64,000 nt of DNA from Polynucleobacter sp. 31A-FELB (GCF_018882405.1 NZ_JACVOO010000003.1:1-64000); one strand, 5' to 3'; positions 27,594 through 37,689 are shown, counted from the stretch's first letter. The notes: generated by a model from the letters alone, not told the origin. Made by a program: numbers and translations.

Positions 27594-27655
27594 TTGTTAG
27601 CCTATGTTCTGTAGTTTGTTGACAGTCTTCTACTCAACACTAGAAATTTTCTAGA

Positions 27656-28243
27656 TTAGAGGCTGCCCTTAGTGGAAGGAACAACACCGGAAGCGCGTGG
27701 ATCCAACTCTAAAGCCATGCGCAATGCACGGCCAAAGGCCTTGAACACAGTTTCAATCTGGTGATGAGCGTTAATGCCACGTAAGTTATCGATGTGCAAA
27801 GTCACTCCGGCGTGGTTTACAAAACCACGGAAGAACTCGATGCTGAGATCCACGTCAAAGTCACCCACGCGTGCACGGGTAAATGGAACGTTGAACTCCA
27901 AGCCTGGGCGACCAGAAAAATCGATCACTACACGGGAAAGGGTCTCATCCAAAGGCACATAAGAATGGCCATAGCGAGTAATCCCCGCTTTATCGCCAAC
28001 TGCCTTTGCAAATGCTTGACCCAGGGTAATGCCCACATCCTCAACGGTATGGTGGTCATCAATATGGGTGTCGCCTTTAGCAATCACTTTGAGATCGATC
28101 ATGCCGTGACGGGCAATTTGATCCAACATATGGTCTAGAAAGGGTACGCCAGAGGCTAGCTCAGCTTTACCTGTGCCATCTAAATTGATGGCAATTTGAA
28201 TTTTGGTTTCCGAAGTGTTTCGGGTAACGTCGGCTTGCCGCAT
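27656..28243 (-). CDS. hisB: Imidazoleglycerol-phosphate dehydratase
   Basis: Monofunctional dehydratase of 195 residues, without the N-terminal phosphatase domain of the E. coli enzyme. The manganese-binding motifs are [13 protein letters not shown] with [10 protein letters not shown], and [11 protein letters not shown] with [14 protein letters not shown]. It starts the minus-strand hisBHAFIE run. Because the preceding gene hisC is on the opposite strand, hisB must have its own promoter within 28244-28369; no clear Shine-Dalgarno is seen. Confidence 0.96.
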   Translation of the reverse strand: MRQADVTRNTSETKIQIAINLDGTGKAELASGVPFLDHMLDQIARHGMIDLKVIAKGDTHIDDHHTVEDVGITLGQAFAKAVGDKAGITRYGHSYVPLDETLSRVVIDFSGRPGLEFNVPFTRARVGDFDVDLSIEFFRGFVNHAGVTLHIDNLRGINAHHQIETVFKAFGRALRMALELDPRASGVVPSTKGSL

Positions 28244-28369
28244 GCTTCAGTGCGCCGCGAGGCGAAGTGTTGATTGAAGCCTCATAATATCATTCCTAAT
28301 ACAGATATAAATGCCGATTTTGATTGCTAGCGTTTATTCACTTTTGCTGATTTTTGACTAGAGTCCCTC
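28244..28369. promoter_or_regulatory. Divergent hisB / hisC intergenic region
   Basis: The 126 bases between the divergent starts of hisB (minus) and hisC (plus) must hold promoters for both. TATTAT on the minus strand and several A/T-rich stretches are present, but I cannot fix -35/-10 pairs with confidence. No histidine-rich leader peptide or attenuator is visible. Confidence 0.5.
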
Positions 28370-29443
28370 ATGAGCCGCTTTTGGAGCCCCGTTGTTCAGA
28401 CCCTCACCCCTTACGTCCCTGGGGAGCAACCGCAAATGGAGCGGCTGGTAAAGCTTAATACGAATGAAAGTCCCTACGGCCCTTCTCCTAAGGCCCTATC
28501 CGCCATAAATCAGCAAAACACGGATGATTTAAGGCTTTATCCAGATCCTGAAGGAGTAGCCCTTAAGAAGGCAATTGCCGATTTATACGGCTTAGACCCA
28601 AAACAAGTCTTTTTGGGTAATGGCTCCGACGAAGTCCTGGCCCACGTATTTTTAGGCCTACTCAAGCAAGCTAAGGCCATCCAGCTCCCAGACATCACCT
28701 ATAGCTTCTATCCGGTCTACTGCAAATTGTTTGGAATTGACTATCAAACAGTGCCCTTAGGCCCTGATTTTGAAATTCAGACAGAGAATTTCAAGGCCCC
28801 GAATGGCGGGATTATTTTTCCCAACCCAAATGCCCCAACTGGTCGCGCCATTCCACGCTCAGATATCGAAGCCCTGCTCAGCAGAAATACAGATTCAGTA
28901 GTGGTCATTGACGAAGCCTATGTAGATTACGGAACTGAGTCCTGCATCCCCCTTCTTCGCGGCAGTGCTTGCCCAGAAAACCTCTTAGTCGTTCACACCC
29001 TATCCAAGTCACGCGCCCTAGCGGGATTACGCGTTGGATTTGCAGTGGGGCACCCAGCTCTCATTGAAGGTCTGGAGCGAGTCAAGAACAGCTTTAACTC
29101 CTATCCGCTAGGCCGCTTAGCTCAAGCTGGAGCGATTGCAGCAATACAAGATCAAGCGCATTTGGAATCCACAAGCAAAAAAGTGATTCAAACTCGCGAA
29201 CGCCTAGTTGCTGAATTAGCCTCATTGGGTTTTGATACGCTGCCTTCAACAGCCAACTTTATTTTTACGCGCCATCCTAAACATGCTGGAGCAAAGCTGT
29301 ATCAAGCTTTACGCGATCGTGGAATTATTGTGCGTCACTTTAAGTCGCCACGCATTGAAGAATTTCTGCGTATCACCATCGGTACAGATGAACAAACCAA
29401 TGAATTGATTGCAGCTCTGAAAGAAATTCTGGCTAGCGCCTAA
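28370..29443 (+). CDS. hisC: Histidinol-phosphate aminotransferase
   Basis: PLP-dependent class I/II aminotransferase of 357 residues, converting imidazole acetol phosphate to histidinol phosphate with glutamate. It shows [29 protein letters not shown], the PLP aspartate in [11 protein letters not shown] and the PLP lysine in [20 protein letters not shown]. It is the only histidine gene here on the plus strand, lying head-to-head with hisB and tail-to-tail with hisD (38 bases apart). A change of strand at its normal operon position suggests a local inversion. Only a weak GAG lies before the ATG. Confidence 0.95.
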   Translation: MSRFWSPVVQTLTPYVPGEQPQMERLVKLNTNESPYGPSPKALSAINQQNTDDLRLYPDPEGVALKKAIADLYGLDPKQVFLGNGSDEVLAHVFLGLLKQAKAIQLPDITYSFYPVYCKLFGIDYQTVPLGPDFEIQTENFKAPNGGIIFPNPNAPTGRAIPRSDIEALLSRNTDSVVVIDEAYVDYGTESCIPLLRGSACPENLLVVHTLSKSRALAGLRVGFAVGHPALIEGLERVKNSFNSYPLGRLAQAGAIAAIQDQAHLESTSKKVIQTRERLVAELASLGFDTLPSTANFIFTRHPKHAGAKLYQALRDRGIIVRHFKSPRIEEFLRITIGTDEQTNELIAALKEILASA

Positions 29444-29481
29444 ACCTTACTGAAGTTATTTTTTGTAAACCGAGATTCGGA

Positions 29482-30804
29482 TTATTTTTTAAGGCGCATC
29501 TCAGCCGCACGAGCGTGAGCCGTTAGGCCTTCACCATGTGCGAGAGTGCTAGCTACAGCACCTAGCGTTTGAGCGCCTGCTTCACTCACTTCAATCATGC
29601 TCGAACGCTTGATAAAGTCATAAACACCCAATGGCGAAGAGAAGCGTGCAGTGCGTGCTGTTGGTAAAACGTGGTTTGGACCTGCACAATAATCACCAAG
29701 AGATTCACTAGTGTAGTTACCCATAAAGATAGCGCCAGCATGACGAATTAACTCAGCCCACTTGCGTGGCTCAGTTGCACAAATTTCTAAATGCTCAGCA
29801 GCAATCGCATTAGCAATCTCACAAGCCTCACCCATATCGTTAACCTGAATTAATAAAGCGCGATTAGAGAGTGATGCTTCAATCACTTTTTTTCTTGGCA
29901 TCTCAGGCAATAGCTTGTTAATGCTTGATTGCACTTGCTCAATAAACTTCTCATCTGGACAAAGCAGAATAGATTGCGCTAACTCATCGTGTTCCGCCTG
30001 AGAAAACAAATCCATCGCAATCCAATCTGGGTTGCTAGAACCATCGCAAAGAACCAAAATTTCTGATGGGCCAGCGATCATGTCAATACCAACAGTACCA
30101 AAGACTCTTCGCTTGGCGGCTGCTACATAGGCATTACCAGGACCAACAATCTTATCTACCGGCGGAATAGTCTGCGTGCCATAAGCTAAAGCACCAACGG
30201 CTTGCGCACCACCAATCGTAAAGACGCGATCAACGCCAGATAAATAGGCGGCAGCCAAGACCAAAGGATTACGAGCGCCATCGGGAGTGGGCACCACCAT
30301 GACGACATCTTTGACGCCAGCCACTTTTGCGGGAATCGCATTCATCAATACAGAAGATGGATATGCTGCTTTACCGCCTGGAACATAAATACCCACGCGG
30401 TCTAAGGCTGTGACTTTTTGACCCAAGCGTGTGCCATCAGCCTCTTCATACTCCCAAGAGTGACAACCCGCTTCGATCTTTTGCTTCTCGTGATACGCAC
30501 GCACTCTTTGCGCGGCAATATCCAAAGCATTTTTTTGTTCGGCTGATAAGCCTTCGTAGGCTTTTTTTAATTCTTCCTGAGAAATCTGCAGCTCAGCAAC
30601 ACTAGCCACATTTAAACGATCAAACTGCTTTGTGAAATCTAGTACTGCAGTATCACCATGCGCTTTTACTTGCGCCAAAATTTTGACTACTGCGGCATCA
30701 ATCGCCTCGTCATCTGCCATTGGCAAAGAAAGGCTAGAGAGCAGAGTTTCTTTAAACCCTGCATCTTTGCTATTAAGGCGTTTGACGTTGACTTGCGCTG
30801 ACAT
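29482..30804 (-). CDS. hisD: Histidinol dehydrogenase
   Basis: Zinc enzyme for the last two oxidations, histidinol to histidine, using NAD. 440 residues. It shows [19 protein letters not shown], the NAD-binding [57 protein letters not shown] with metal ligands, and the C-terminal [11 protein letters not shown]. It is 11 bases after hisG and ends facing hisC. Confidence 0.96.
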   Translation of the reverse strand: MSAQVNVKRLNSKDAGFKETLLSSLSLPMADDEAIDAAVVKILAQVKAHGDTAVLDFTKQFDRLNVASVAELQISQEELKKAYEGLSAEQKNALDIAAQRVRAYHEKQKIEAGCHSWEYEEADGTRLGQKVTALDRVGIYVPGGKAAYPSSVLMNAIPAKVAGVKDVVMVVPTPDGARNPLVLAAAYLSGVDRVFTIGGAQAVGALAYGTQTIPPVDKIVGPGNAYVAAAKRRVFGTVGIDMIAGPSEILVLCDGSSNPDWIAMDLFSQAEHDELAQSILLCPDEKFIEQVQSSINKLLPEMPRKKVIEASLSNRALLIQVNDMGEACEIANAIAAEHLEICATEPRKWAELIRHAGAIFMGNYTSESLGDYCAGPNHVLPTARTARFSSPLGVYDFIKRSSMIEVSEAGAQTLGAVASTLAHGEGLTAHARAAEMRLKK

Positions 30805-30815
30805 GTGAATTTTCT

Positions 30816-31442
30816 TTACTTCAACAATTCAAAGAATGGCTGGAGCTGAGCGCGCTTCCGTTTATACGAAGCTTGATTAACCACCAAGCGCGCACTGATG
30901 TCGGCGATAGGCTCAACTTCAACTAGGCCATTCGCACGCAAAGTGTTGCCTGTAGAAACTAAATCCACAATCGCATCCGCCAAACCAACCAAGGGAGCCA
31001 ACTCCATCGAGCCATATAAATGAATCGTATCGATGTGCACGCCTTTATTAGCAAAGTGTTCACGTGCGCAATTGACATACTTAGTGGCAACTTTTAAACG
31101 AGAGCCTTGCTTTACAGCGGCTGCGTAATCAAAACCTTCTTTGACAGCCACTGACATACGGCATTTAGCGATGTTCAGATCAAATGGAACATATAGGCCA
31201 TCGGTACCGTTTTCCATCAACACATCCAGGCCGGCCACTCCAAAATCGGCACCACCAAACTGAACGTATGTTGGTACATCAGATGCGCGCACAATAATCA
31301 GACGCACATCTGGGTTGGATGTCTCAATAATGAGTTTGCGTGACTTTTCTGGGTCCTCAAGCGGACGAATACCGATCTTAGATAAGATCTCAGCGGTTTC
31401 TTCGAAGATGCGCCCCTTCGAGAGGGCTAAAGTTAACTTCAT
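30816..31442 (-). CDS. hisG: ATP phosphoribosyltransferase, short (HisG-S) form
   Basis: First histidine enzyme: condenses ATP with PRPP. 208 residues, the short form lacking the C-terminal regulatory domain. It begins [14 protein letters not shown], and the PRPP-binding loop is [19 protein letters not shown]. Short HisG is known to need HisZ for activity and feedback control; no hisZ is in this window, so it is presumably elsewhere. It follows murA by 20 bases in the same direction. Confidence 0.96.
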   Translation of the reverse strand: MKLTLALSKGRIFEETAEILSKIGIRPLEDPEKSRKLIIETSNPDVRLIIVRASDVPTYVQFGGADFGVAGLDVLMENGTDGLYVPFDLNIAKCRMSVAVKEGFDYAAAVKQGSRLKVATKYVNCAREHFANKGVHIDTIHLYGSMELAPLVGLADAIVDLVSTGNTLRANGLVEVEPIADISARLVVNQASYKRKRAQLQPFFELLK

Positions 31443-31462
31443 GGACTAATTATCCATCAGGC

Positions 31463-32737
31463 TTACTTGATTCGCTGAATGTTGGCACCTAAGAGGGTCA
31501 ACTTTTGCTCCATGCGGTCATATCCACGATCTAGGTGATAAATTCGGTCTACCTGGGTTTCGCCTTGGGCAGCCAAACCAGCAATTACCAAGCTAGCAGA
31601 TGCGCGTAAATCGGTAGCCATCACGATAGCGCCAGATAGCTTCTCAACACCCTGGGCAATAGCAGTATTACCCTCAATTGCGATATCAGCCCCAAGACGA
31701 TTCATCTCCTGAACGTGCATAAAGCGGTTTTCAAAGATGGTTTCTGTAATCGTGGCGTTTCCCTGGGCAATCGCGTTAACTGCCATCAGTTGGGCCTGCA
31801 TATCCGTTGGGAAGGCTGGATATTCAGAAGTGCGGAAACTAACCGCCTTAGGACGACCATTCATAGAAGCTTTAATCCAGTCAGGCCCCACTTCCATTTC
31901 TAAGCCAGCTTCTTTGAGTTTGACGATCACGGCATCCAATGTATCTGGGCGACAGTGCTTCACCAGCACCTCCCCACCAGCAGCAGCGACTGCACACAAG
32001 AATGTGCCTGCCTCAATACGGTCTGCAATGACGGCATGTTCTGCGCTGTGGAGCTTTTCAACACCTTCAATAACCAAGCGATCAGTACCAATACCAGTAA
32101 TCTTCGCGCCCATTTTGACGAGCAACTCAGCCAAGTCCCCTACTTCAGGCTCGCGCGCTGCATTCTCTAAAATCGTTGTACCTGATGCCAAAGTAGCGGC
32201 CATCAATAAATTCTCTGTACCAGTTACGGTGATCATGTCAGTCAAGATGGAAGCGCCTTGCAGACGACCCGTAGCGGATTTTGTTTCTGCCTGAATGTAG
32301 CCACTCTTAATCTTGATCGTTGCACCCATGGCCTTTAGACCTTTGATGTGCTGGTCCACTGGGCGTGCACCAATAGCGCAGCCACCTGGTAGAGAAACCT
32401 TGGCGCTATGCATTCTGGCGAGCAAGGGGCCCAAAACCAGAATAGAGGCACGCATGGTTTTCACCATCTCGTAGGTTGCTTCAGAGCTCTTAATATTGGC
32501 CGCATTGAGCACAACATGATTGCGATCATTTGCATCTGGAAACGTAACAGTCACTCCAATTTCTTGGAGGAGCTTGAGCATGGTCCGTACATCTTGCAAA
32601 TCTGGAACATTACGTAAAGTAATTGGTTGATCTGTTAGCAAGCAAGCGCACAAAATTGGTAGCGCTGCATTCTTAGCTCCAGCAATCACCACTTCGCCCT
32701 TAAGCGGAGTGCCGCCAACCATTCGTAATTTATCCAT
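31463..32737 (-). CDS. murA: UDP-N-acetylglucosamine 1-carboxyvinyltransferase
   Basis: First committed step of peptidoglycan synthesis: transfers enolpyruvate from PEP to UDP-GlcNAc. 424 residues. The catalytic cysteine loop is [18 protein letters not shown], with the fosfomycin-sensitive Cys. [13 protein letters not shown] lies near the N-terminus and [16 protein letters not shown] in the second half. It lies between ibaG and hisG, an order shared with other betaproteobacteria, and links the Mla genes to the histidine genes. Confidence 0.97.
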   Translation of the reverse strand: MDKLRMVGGTPLKGEVVIAGAKNAALPILCACLLTDQPITLRNVPDLQDVRTMLKLLQEIGVTVTFPDANDRNHVVLNAANIKSSEATYEMVKTMRASILVLGPLLARMHSAKVSLPGGCAIGARPVDQHIKGLKAMGATIKIKSGYIQAETKSATGRLQGASILTDMITVTGTENLLMAATLASGTTILENAAREPEVGDLAELLVKMGAKITGIGTDRLVIEGVEKLHSAEHAVIADRIEAGTFLCAVAAAGGEVLVKHCRPDTLDAVIVKLKEAGLEMEVGPDWIKASMNGRPKAVSFRTSEYPAFPTDMQAQLMAVNAIAQGNATITETIFENRFMHVQEMNRLGADIAIEGNTAIAQGVEKLSGAIVMATDLRASASLVIAGLAAQGETQVDRIYHLDRGYDRMEQKLTLLGANIQRIK

Positions 32738-32770
32738 GAATCTATTCCAGTAAAAAGCTAATGCCGTATT

Positions 32771-33019
32771 TTATGTTGGGGTATTTTGTGCGAATTCTTC
32801 AGGAGTAAACGCTTTGATTGATAAAGCATGAACTTCCGCTTTCATGCGATCGCCCATTGCACCATATACCAACTGATGACGCTGGATCAAACGCTTGCCT
32901 TCAAACTCCGGACTCACAATCGTTGCAAAGAAGTGCTGCCCATCACCTTCAACTTTCACATGAGTACATGCGAGGCCTTGCTGAATATAGCCTTCAATTT
33001 GTTCTGGGGTTGGCAACAT
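32771..33019 (-). CDS. ibaG: BolA-family protein IbaG/YrbA
   Basis: 82 residues of the BolA fold. Conserved parts are HVKVEGDGQHFFATIVSPEF and KRLIQRHQLVYGAMGDRM, where the histidine is the likely Fe-S ligand shared with a monothiol glutaredoxin. I chose ATG at 33019, six bases after AGGAG; GTG at 33022 would add one residue but sits too close. mlaB-ibaG-murA is a known neighbourhood, here with an ABC exporter pair inserted between mlaB and ibaG. Confidence 0.92.
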   Translation of the reverse strand: MLPTPEQIEGYIQQGLACTHVKVEGDGQHFFATIVSPEFEGKRLIQRHQLVYGAMGDRMKAEVHALSIKAFTPEEFAQNTPT

Positions 33020-33087
33020 CACAATCTCCTGATTTCTAATTTCTTAACGATTCTCTAATACGAATTTTGAGGCAAGTTCAATGGCAC

Positions 33088-33876
33088 TTAGCTCCTGAGC
33101 TTGTAGCCTTTTTGCAGTAAACGCAAAGCGATAGCAGAGACCACAACAAAGAAACAAGCCACAATTACCAAACTATCCCAAGGGGAAATATCTGACACTC
33201 CAAAGAAGCCATAACGGAAACCATCAATCATGTAGAAGAATGGATTGAAGTGAGATACCACCTGCCATGCTGCAGGCAGAGAGTGAATGGAATAAAAAAC
33301 ACCTGACAACATAGTCGCTGGCATGATGATGAAATTCTGGAAGGCTGCTAATTGATCGTATTTATCAGCCCATATACCAGCAATTAAACCCATGCTTCCT
33401 AAAATTGCAGCACCCAAAAGAGCGAATGTCATGATCCATAAAGGGTATTCAAAGGATGGCATAGCGAACCATGCAGTAATGATCAATACACCAGAGCCTA
33501 CGACGATTCCACGGAACACAGCAGCCAAGACATAGGCAGCGTAAAACTCTAAATGACTAAAAGGGGCTAGCAGGACAAAAACGAGATTACCAGTCACCTT
33601 CGACTGAATGAGTGATGAGGAAGTATTTGCAAAAGCGTTTTGCAACACACTCATCATGACTAAGCCAGGAATCAAGAAAGCCGTGTAATTGAGACGACCA
33701 TACACTTCCTTGCCCTCAAGCACGTGACCGAAAATCATTAAATACAAAACAGCGGTAAGCACTGGTGCAGCGACCGTCTGGAAAGCTACTTTATAAAAGC
33801 GCTTAATTTCTTTTCGCAATAGGGTTGGAAAGCCGCTGCCATAAGAGATTGGCAGCTTATTCAAAGCGGGCTTCAT
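33088..33876 (-). CDS. ABC-2 type transporter permease
   Basis: About 262 residues with six membrane segments (for example VAAPVLTAVLYLMIFGHVL and LVIVACFFVVVSAIAL). The ABC-2 signature region includes LSGVFYSIHSLPAAWQ. It begins MKPALNKLPISYG at ATG 33876, which overlaps the stop of the ATPase gene by four bases; an upstream in-frame extension within the ATPase gene is not real. It resembles E. coli YadH, a permease of unknown substrate. Likely pairs with the upstream ATPase. Confidence 0.88.
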   Translation of the reverse strand: MKPALNKLPISYGSGFPTLLRKEIKRFYKVAFQTVAAPVLTAVLYLMIFGHVLEGKEVYGRLNYTAFLIPGLVMMSVLQNAFANTSSSLIQSKVTGNLVFVLLAPFSHLEFYAAYVLAAVFRGIVVGSGVLIITAWFAMPSFEYPLWIMTFALLGAAILGSMGLIAGIWADKYDQLAAFQNFIIMPATMLSGVFYSIHSLPAAWQVVSHFNPFFYMIDGFRYGFFGVSDISPWDSLVIVACFFVVVSAIALRLLQKGYKLRS

Positions 33877-34625
33877 CGAGCACCCCCGGACATGATGTTG
33901 ACAAACACATCCTCGAGATCTGTCTTGCCTTCTCCATCTTTTTTCACTGAGCCATATTGACTCAGTAAATTTGCGGTTGTGTCCAAAGCAACAATCTTTC
34001 CTTGCTTGAGCATGGCAATACGCTGACACAGGGCCTCAGCTTCTTCAAGGTAATGGGTTGTTAGGACAATGGTGTGCCCATCTTGATTTAGGCGACTGAT
34101 AAATTGCCACAGAGATTGGCGCAATTCCACATCAACACCAGCTGTAGGCTCATCCAAAATAATGACTGGTGGCCTATGAACCAATGCCTGAGCAACCAAC
34201 ACTCGACGCTTCATGCCGCCAGAGAGAGAGCGCATATTGCTATCAGCCTTACCAGTGAGATCCAAGTTCGCCATGATCTCGTCGATCCACGCATCATTAT
34301 GACGAATGCCAAAATAACCAGACTGAAATTGCAGCGTCTCTCTTACAGTAAAGAAGGGATCAAATACCAACTCCTGCGGAACCACTCCGAGCATCCGGCG
34401 AGCCTCACGAAACTGGCTTTGCACATCGGCACCCATGATTGCAGCGTGCCCACTATCTGCAGTAACCAAGCCAGCCAGAATAGATATGAGCGTAGTCTTA
34501 CCGGCGCCGTTGGGGCCAAGTAAGCCAAAGAACTCGCCTTGCTCAATTGATAAAGAGACATCATCTAGCGCCTGAAGCGCGCCATAATTTTTTGATACAT
34601 TTTTAATCGATATTGCAGCGTGCAT
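33873..34625 (-). CDS. ABC transporter ATP-binding protein (ABC-2 exporter type)
   Basis: 250 residues with Walker A GLLGPNGAGKTTLIS, signature LSGGMKRRVLVAQAL, Walker B PVIILDEPTAGVD and the H-loop IVLTTHYLEEAE. This is the YadG-like ATPase partner of the ABC-2 permease that overlaps its stop. It starts one base after the mlaB stop, so it is likely transcribed with the Mla genes. The substrate is unknown; its place suggests an envelope role. Confidence 0.9.
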   Translation of the reverse strand: MHAAISIKNVSKNYGALQALDDVSLSIEQGEFFGLLGPNGAGKTTLISILAGLVTADSGHAAIMGADVQSQFREARRMLGVVPQELVFDPFFTVRETLQFQSGYFGIRHNDAWIDEIMANLDLTGKADSNMRSLSGGMKRRVLVAQALVHRPPVIILDEPTAGVDVELRQSLWQFISRLNQDGHTIVLTTHYLEEAEALCQRIAMLKQGKIVALDTTANLLSQYGSVKKDGEGKTDLEDVFVNIMSGGAR

Positions 34626-34626
34626 G

Positions 34627-34887
34627 CTATGACAAACCTAGCAACTCAGCAACACCATATACGCCAGCCAATACCGTTAATTTTTCAGGGGCATTTTGCA
34701 CAGAAATCTGCTGACCATCAGCTTGTAATTTTTTCTGCCATGCCAATAAAACAGTTAACACCGTGGAATCAAAATCTTTGAGATTGACGCAGTCAACCGT
34801 TCTGAGTGCAGCTAAATTCAGTAAGCCATCTTTTTCTAACTGCAACACATTATCTTGTGTCACTGAAGCGGGCAATAAAAATGGCAT
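34627..34887 (-). CDS. mlaB: STAS-domain protein MlaB
   Basis: 86 residues with a single STAS domain. It has LAALRTVDCVNLKDFDSTVLTVLLAW, where the segment around Asp-Ser-Thr is the usual STAS loop. MlaB binds the MlaF ATPase and stabilises the MlaFEDB lipid transporter. It lies between mlaC and the ABC exporter pair. Confidence 0.85.
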   Translation of the reverse strand: MPFLLPASVTQDNVLQLEKDGLLNLAALRTVDCVNLKDFDSTVLTVLLAWQKKLQADGQQISVQNAPEKLTVLAGVYGVAELLGLS

Positions 34888-34920
34888 TTGCTATTTATCT
34901 TTACTAAATCTACGTGATCT

Positions 34921-35568
34921 TTAGTTTGCTGGCTTTGCAGCAGCAAGCTGTTTGTTGCGATCTTGCAAGAACTTCACTAAACCATCAACACCATTCTGGC
35001 TAATTTGATTCGCAAACTGATTGCGATAGGCCTCGACCAACCAAACGCCCATGATGTTCATGTCATAGACTTTCCAGCCGTTAGCAGTTTTCTCTAAGCG
35101 ATAGTCAAGCGGAATAGGATCGCCACGGCCAATCACTACAGTCTTTACAACCACTTCTTTATCGTCTGGAGCAGCACGCAAAGGCTTGTATTGAATAGTT
35201 TGATCGCGCAGTTGGCTTAAAGCGCCTGAGTAAGTGCGAATTAATAAATTTTTAAACTCGCTAACCAATTGGGCCTGCTGTTCTGGGGTCGCTTTTTTCC
35301 AATTTGGCCCCATCGCCATTTCAGTAGTACGACGCATGTCGGTATAGGGAACAATTTTCTTATCCACCAAATCCACAATGCGTGGAATATTCCCTTTTTG
35401 AATTTCGGGATCAGACTTCACGGAAGCCATCACATCAGAAACCACAGCCTTAATCAAGCCATCTGGCGTGGACTGATCAACTGCTTGAGCAAAAGCACTG
35501 CCTGCAAACAAAAACAAGCTTGATAGCAATGCTGCGCAGTATTTTTGAATAGTGTTATGGCTTTTCAT
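34921..35568 (-). CDS. mlaC: Periplasmic phospholipid-binding protein MlaC
   Basis: About 215 residues. The signal peptide ends at GSAFAQA, and the MlaC/Ttg2D fold follows, with YTDMRRTTEMAMGPNWKKA and EFKNLLIRTYSGAL. It shuttles phospholipids between the MlaA-porin complex and MlaFEDB. I chose ATG at 35568 because GAGGA lies five bases upstream; a start at 35592 would add eight residues before the signal peptide. Confidence 0.93.
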   Translation of the reverse strand: MKSHNTIQKYCAALLSSLFLFAGSAFAQAVDQSTPDGLIKAVVSDVMASVKSDPEIQKGNIPRIVDLVDKKIVPYTDMRRTTEMAMGPNWKKATPEQQAQLVSEFKNLLIRTYSGALSQLRDQTIQYKPLRAAPDDKEVVVKTVVIGRGDPIPLDYRLEKTANGWKVYDMNIMGVWLVEAYRNQFANQISQNGVDGLVKFLQDRNKQLAAAKPAN

Positions 35569-35641
35569 GTGTCCTCGATTATGACTGGTCATTAGAGCTC
35601 ATTTTAGCTCTTTAAGGAAACTAGGCTAGGCTTGAGGGCCT

Positions 35642-36388
35642 TTATTCATAGGGATTTTGATAAGGAGGCATTAATACCTCCTCGTCTTCACGCCCTTCAT
35701 TAATCTGATACTCACGTCGCTGAATATAGGCATCTCGCATAAAGCTATATTTATCGATTGCAGCTCCATCCAATAGATCGCCTGCTTCGTAATAAGTATT
35801 ACGAGCATTGACTACCCGCAAGCCAGTAATGCTATTTCGCAGACCAATATCTTTGACATAGCCAAATAGGTAGTCAGACTCCAAATCAGCTGCAGTACCA
35901 AAGGTATCGCGCACACTACTTGGTCCAAAGAATGGCAAAACGACATAGGGGCCAGACGGAATACCCCAAACACCAAAGGTTTGACCCCAGTCTTCTTTAT
36001 GCTTTGGTAGCCCGCCAGGTGTAGCCATATCAATCAAACCACCCAAACCAAAAGTGGTATTGACTACCACCCGCATCAAATCGCTAAAAGCATCGCCTGG
36101 TTTGCCCTGCAAAAGATTCTGTAATGCAGTGTAGATGTCGCTGTAGTTACTAAAGAAGTTATAAATGCCGTCACGTACAAATTCTGGCAATACAAAGCGG
36201 TAGCCAGCAACCACCGGCTTTAGCACGTAGGCATCTAAACCTTCATTGAACTCAAAAACAGAGCGGTTGAACGGCTCCCAAGGATCATGTGGGGAAGGCT
36301 CTACTCCCGCAGGAATAGAGGCGCAACCTACCATGCCAGCCACCAAGCCAAGCAGCACAAGACGTTTGAGTTTGATAAGCCATTGCAT
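35642..36388 (-). CDS. mlaA: Outer-membrane lipoprotein MlaA (VacJ)
   Basis: 248 residues with a lipobox at LVAGMVGCASIP. Conserved stretches are DPWEPFNRSVFEFNEGLD, GDAFSDLMRVVVNTTFGLGG and KEDWGQTFGVWGIPSGPYVV. MlaA removes mislocalised phospholipids from the outer leaflet together with a porin. It overlaps the mlaD stop by one base. In betaproteobacteria mlaA sits inside the operon, unlike in E. coli. Confidence 0.95.
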   Translation of the reverse strand: MQWLIKLKRLVLLGLVAGMVGCASIPAGVEPSPHDPWEPFNRSVFEFNEGLDAYVLKPVVAGYRFVLPEFVRDGIYNFFSNYSDIYTALQNLLQGKPGDAFSDLMRVVVNTTFGLGGLIDMATPGGLPKHKEDWGQTFGVWGIPSGPYVVLPFFGPSSVRDTFGTAADLESDYLFGYVKDIGLRNSITGLRVVNARNTYYEAGDLLDGAAIDKYSFMRDAYIQRREYQINEGREDEEVLMPPYQNPYE

Positions 36389-36870
36389 TACTTTTCAGCG
36401 CCCTTATCTTTACCGCTATCGGCCGCCTTGTTGTACAAGAACTGGCTAATGAGGTTTTCCAAAACCACTGCAGACTGAGTCTGAGTAATCTTATCTCCAG
36501 CAGTCAACATATCATCGGAGCCACCGGCCTCAAGTCCAATGTATTGCTCGCCCAATAAACCAGAAGTCAAAATCTTTGCGGAAGAATCCTTAGGGAACTT
36601 ATAAGTATCTTCAATCGTCATAGTGACGGTTGCCTGATAAGTCTTGTCATCAAAAGAAATATTGGCAATACGGCCAACAACTACCCCGGCACTTTTTACT
36701 GGTGCACGTGGCTTTAATCCACCGATATTGTCAAAGCGTGCAGAAATTTTGTAAGTAGGTGCAAAGGAAACGGCATTCATATTGCCGACCTTCAATGCTA
36801 GAAACAAAGCAGCCAATAAGCCAATGGCTACAAAGATCCCGACCCAAACATCAATTGCACTTTTTCTCAT
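36388..36870 (-). CDS. mlaD: MCE-domain protein MlaD
   Basis: 160 residues: an N-terminal membrane anchor (VWVGIFVAIGLLAALFLAL), then one MCE domain with YKISARFDNIGGLKPRAPV and GVVVGRIANISFD, and SGLLGEQYIGLEAGG. MlaD forms the hexameric ring that carries lipid between MlaC and MlaFE. Fourth-from-last gene of the operon order mlaF-E-D-A-C-B. Confidence 0.95.
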   Translation of the reverse strand: MRKSAIDVWVGIFVAIGLLAALFLALKVGNMNAVSFAPTYKISARFDNIGGLKPRAPVKSAGVVVGRIANISFDDKTYQATVTMTIEDTYKFPKDSSAKILTSGLLGEQYIGLEAGGSDDMLTAGDKITQTQSAVVLENLISQFLYNKAADSGKDKGAEK

Positions 36871-36891
36871 AAGAGTCCCAGTTTATTCTTT

Positions 36892-37689
36892 CTAATTCGA
36901 GAACATCATCGCGGTCAGCAAGAAGTCCAATGCTAAAACCGATAAGGAGGAAATCACCACTGTTCTGGTGGTGGCTTGCGATACGCCCTCAGGCGTAGGT
37001 TTTGCCTCATAGCCTTGATACAGGGCTATAAAGGTCACCGCTACACCAAACACCAGACTTTTAATCAGCCCATTGCCAATATCAGAGAAGAGATCTACCC
37101 CGCCCTGCATCTGAGACCAGAAGGCGCCTGAATCGACCCCAATTAAAGGAACCCCAACAAAGTAGCCGCCCATCACACCAACAGCCGTAAAGATCGTTGC
37201 CAAAATCGGCATCGCAATAATGCCAGCCCATAAGCGCGGAGCAATCACCCGACTCAATGGATCTACCGCCATCATTTCCATAGCACTGAGCTGCTCACCG
37301 GCTTTCATCAACCCAATCTCTGCAGTAAGGGATGTACCAGCGCGACCAGCAAATAGGAGAGCAGTAATTACTGGGCCTAATTCACGAGTGAGCGATAGCG
37401 CAACCAATAAACCTAGAGCCTGTTCAGAGCCATAACGGTTAAGTGTGTAATAACCCTGCAAGCCCAAAACAAATCCTACAAATAAACCAGATACCGCAAT
37501 GATCACAAATGAGTGATTTCCGACAAATAGAATCTGATCAGAAACTAAGCGAGGTCTTTTTAATAAAAATCCCGAGCGCCAAATCACTGCAGCAAACATG
37601 CGTGCAGCCAGCCCAAGACTCGTTAAGTTGCGACGAACAAAAAAACCGAGGTCGCCGAAAAGATCTAAGGCCTTATTAAGCACACTCAT
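36892..37689 (-). CDS. mlaE: Phospholipid ABC transporter permease MlaE
   Basis: 265 residues, about five to six membrane segments. The family signature ELGPVITALLFAGRAGTSLTAEIGLMKAGEQ is split here by the conserved coupling region, followed by SAMEMMAVDPLSRVIAPRLW. Its start overlaps the mlaF stop by four bases (ATGA). It forms the membrane part of MlaFEDB. Confidence 0.95.
   Translation of the reverse strand: MSVLNKALDLFGDLGFFVRRNLTSLGLAARMFAAVIWRSGFLLKRPRLVSDQILFVGNHSFVIIAVSGLFVGFVLGLQGYYTLNRYGSEQALGLLVALSLTRELGPVITALLFAGRAGTSLTAEIGLMKAGEQLSAMEMMAVDPLSRVIAPRLWAGIIAMPILATIFTAVGVMGGYFVGVPLIGVDSGAFWSQMQGGVDLFSDIGNGLIKSLVFGVAVTFIALYQGYEAKPTPEGVSQATTRTVVISSLSVLALDFLLTAMMFSN

Noticed and set aside
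29468-29490. CCGA-GAT-TCGG followed by T-run as terminator of hisC
   Set aside because: The stem is only four bases, so it is too weak to call.
31737-32294. 185-codon open frame antisense to murA
   Set aside because: Fully inside murA, which has intact catalytic motifs; the antisense product is low-complexity Ser/Thr/Pro/Ala-rich with no start signal.
33877-34029. 51-residue extension of the ABC permease
   Set aside because: It lies inside the ATPase gene in another frame; ATG 33876 in an ATGA overlap gives the normal N-terminus.
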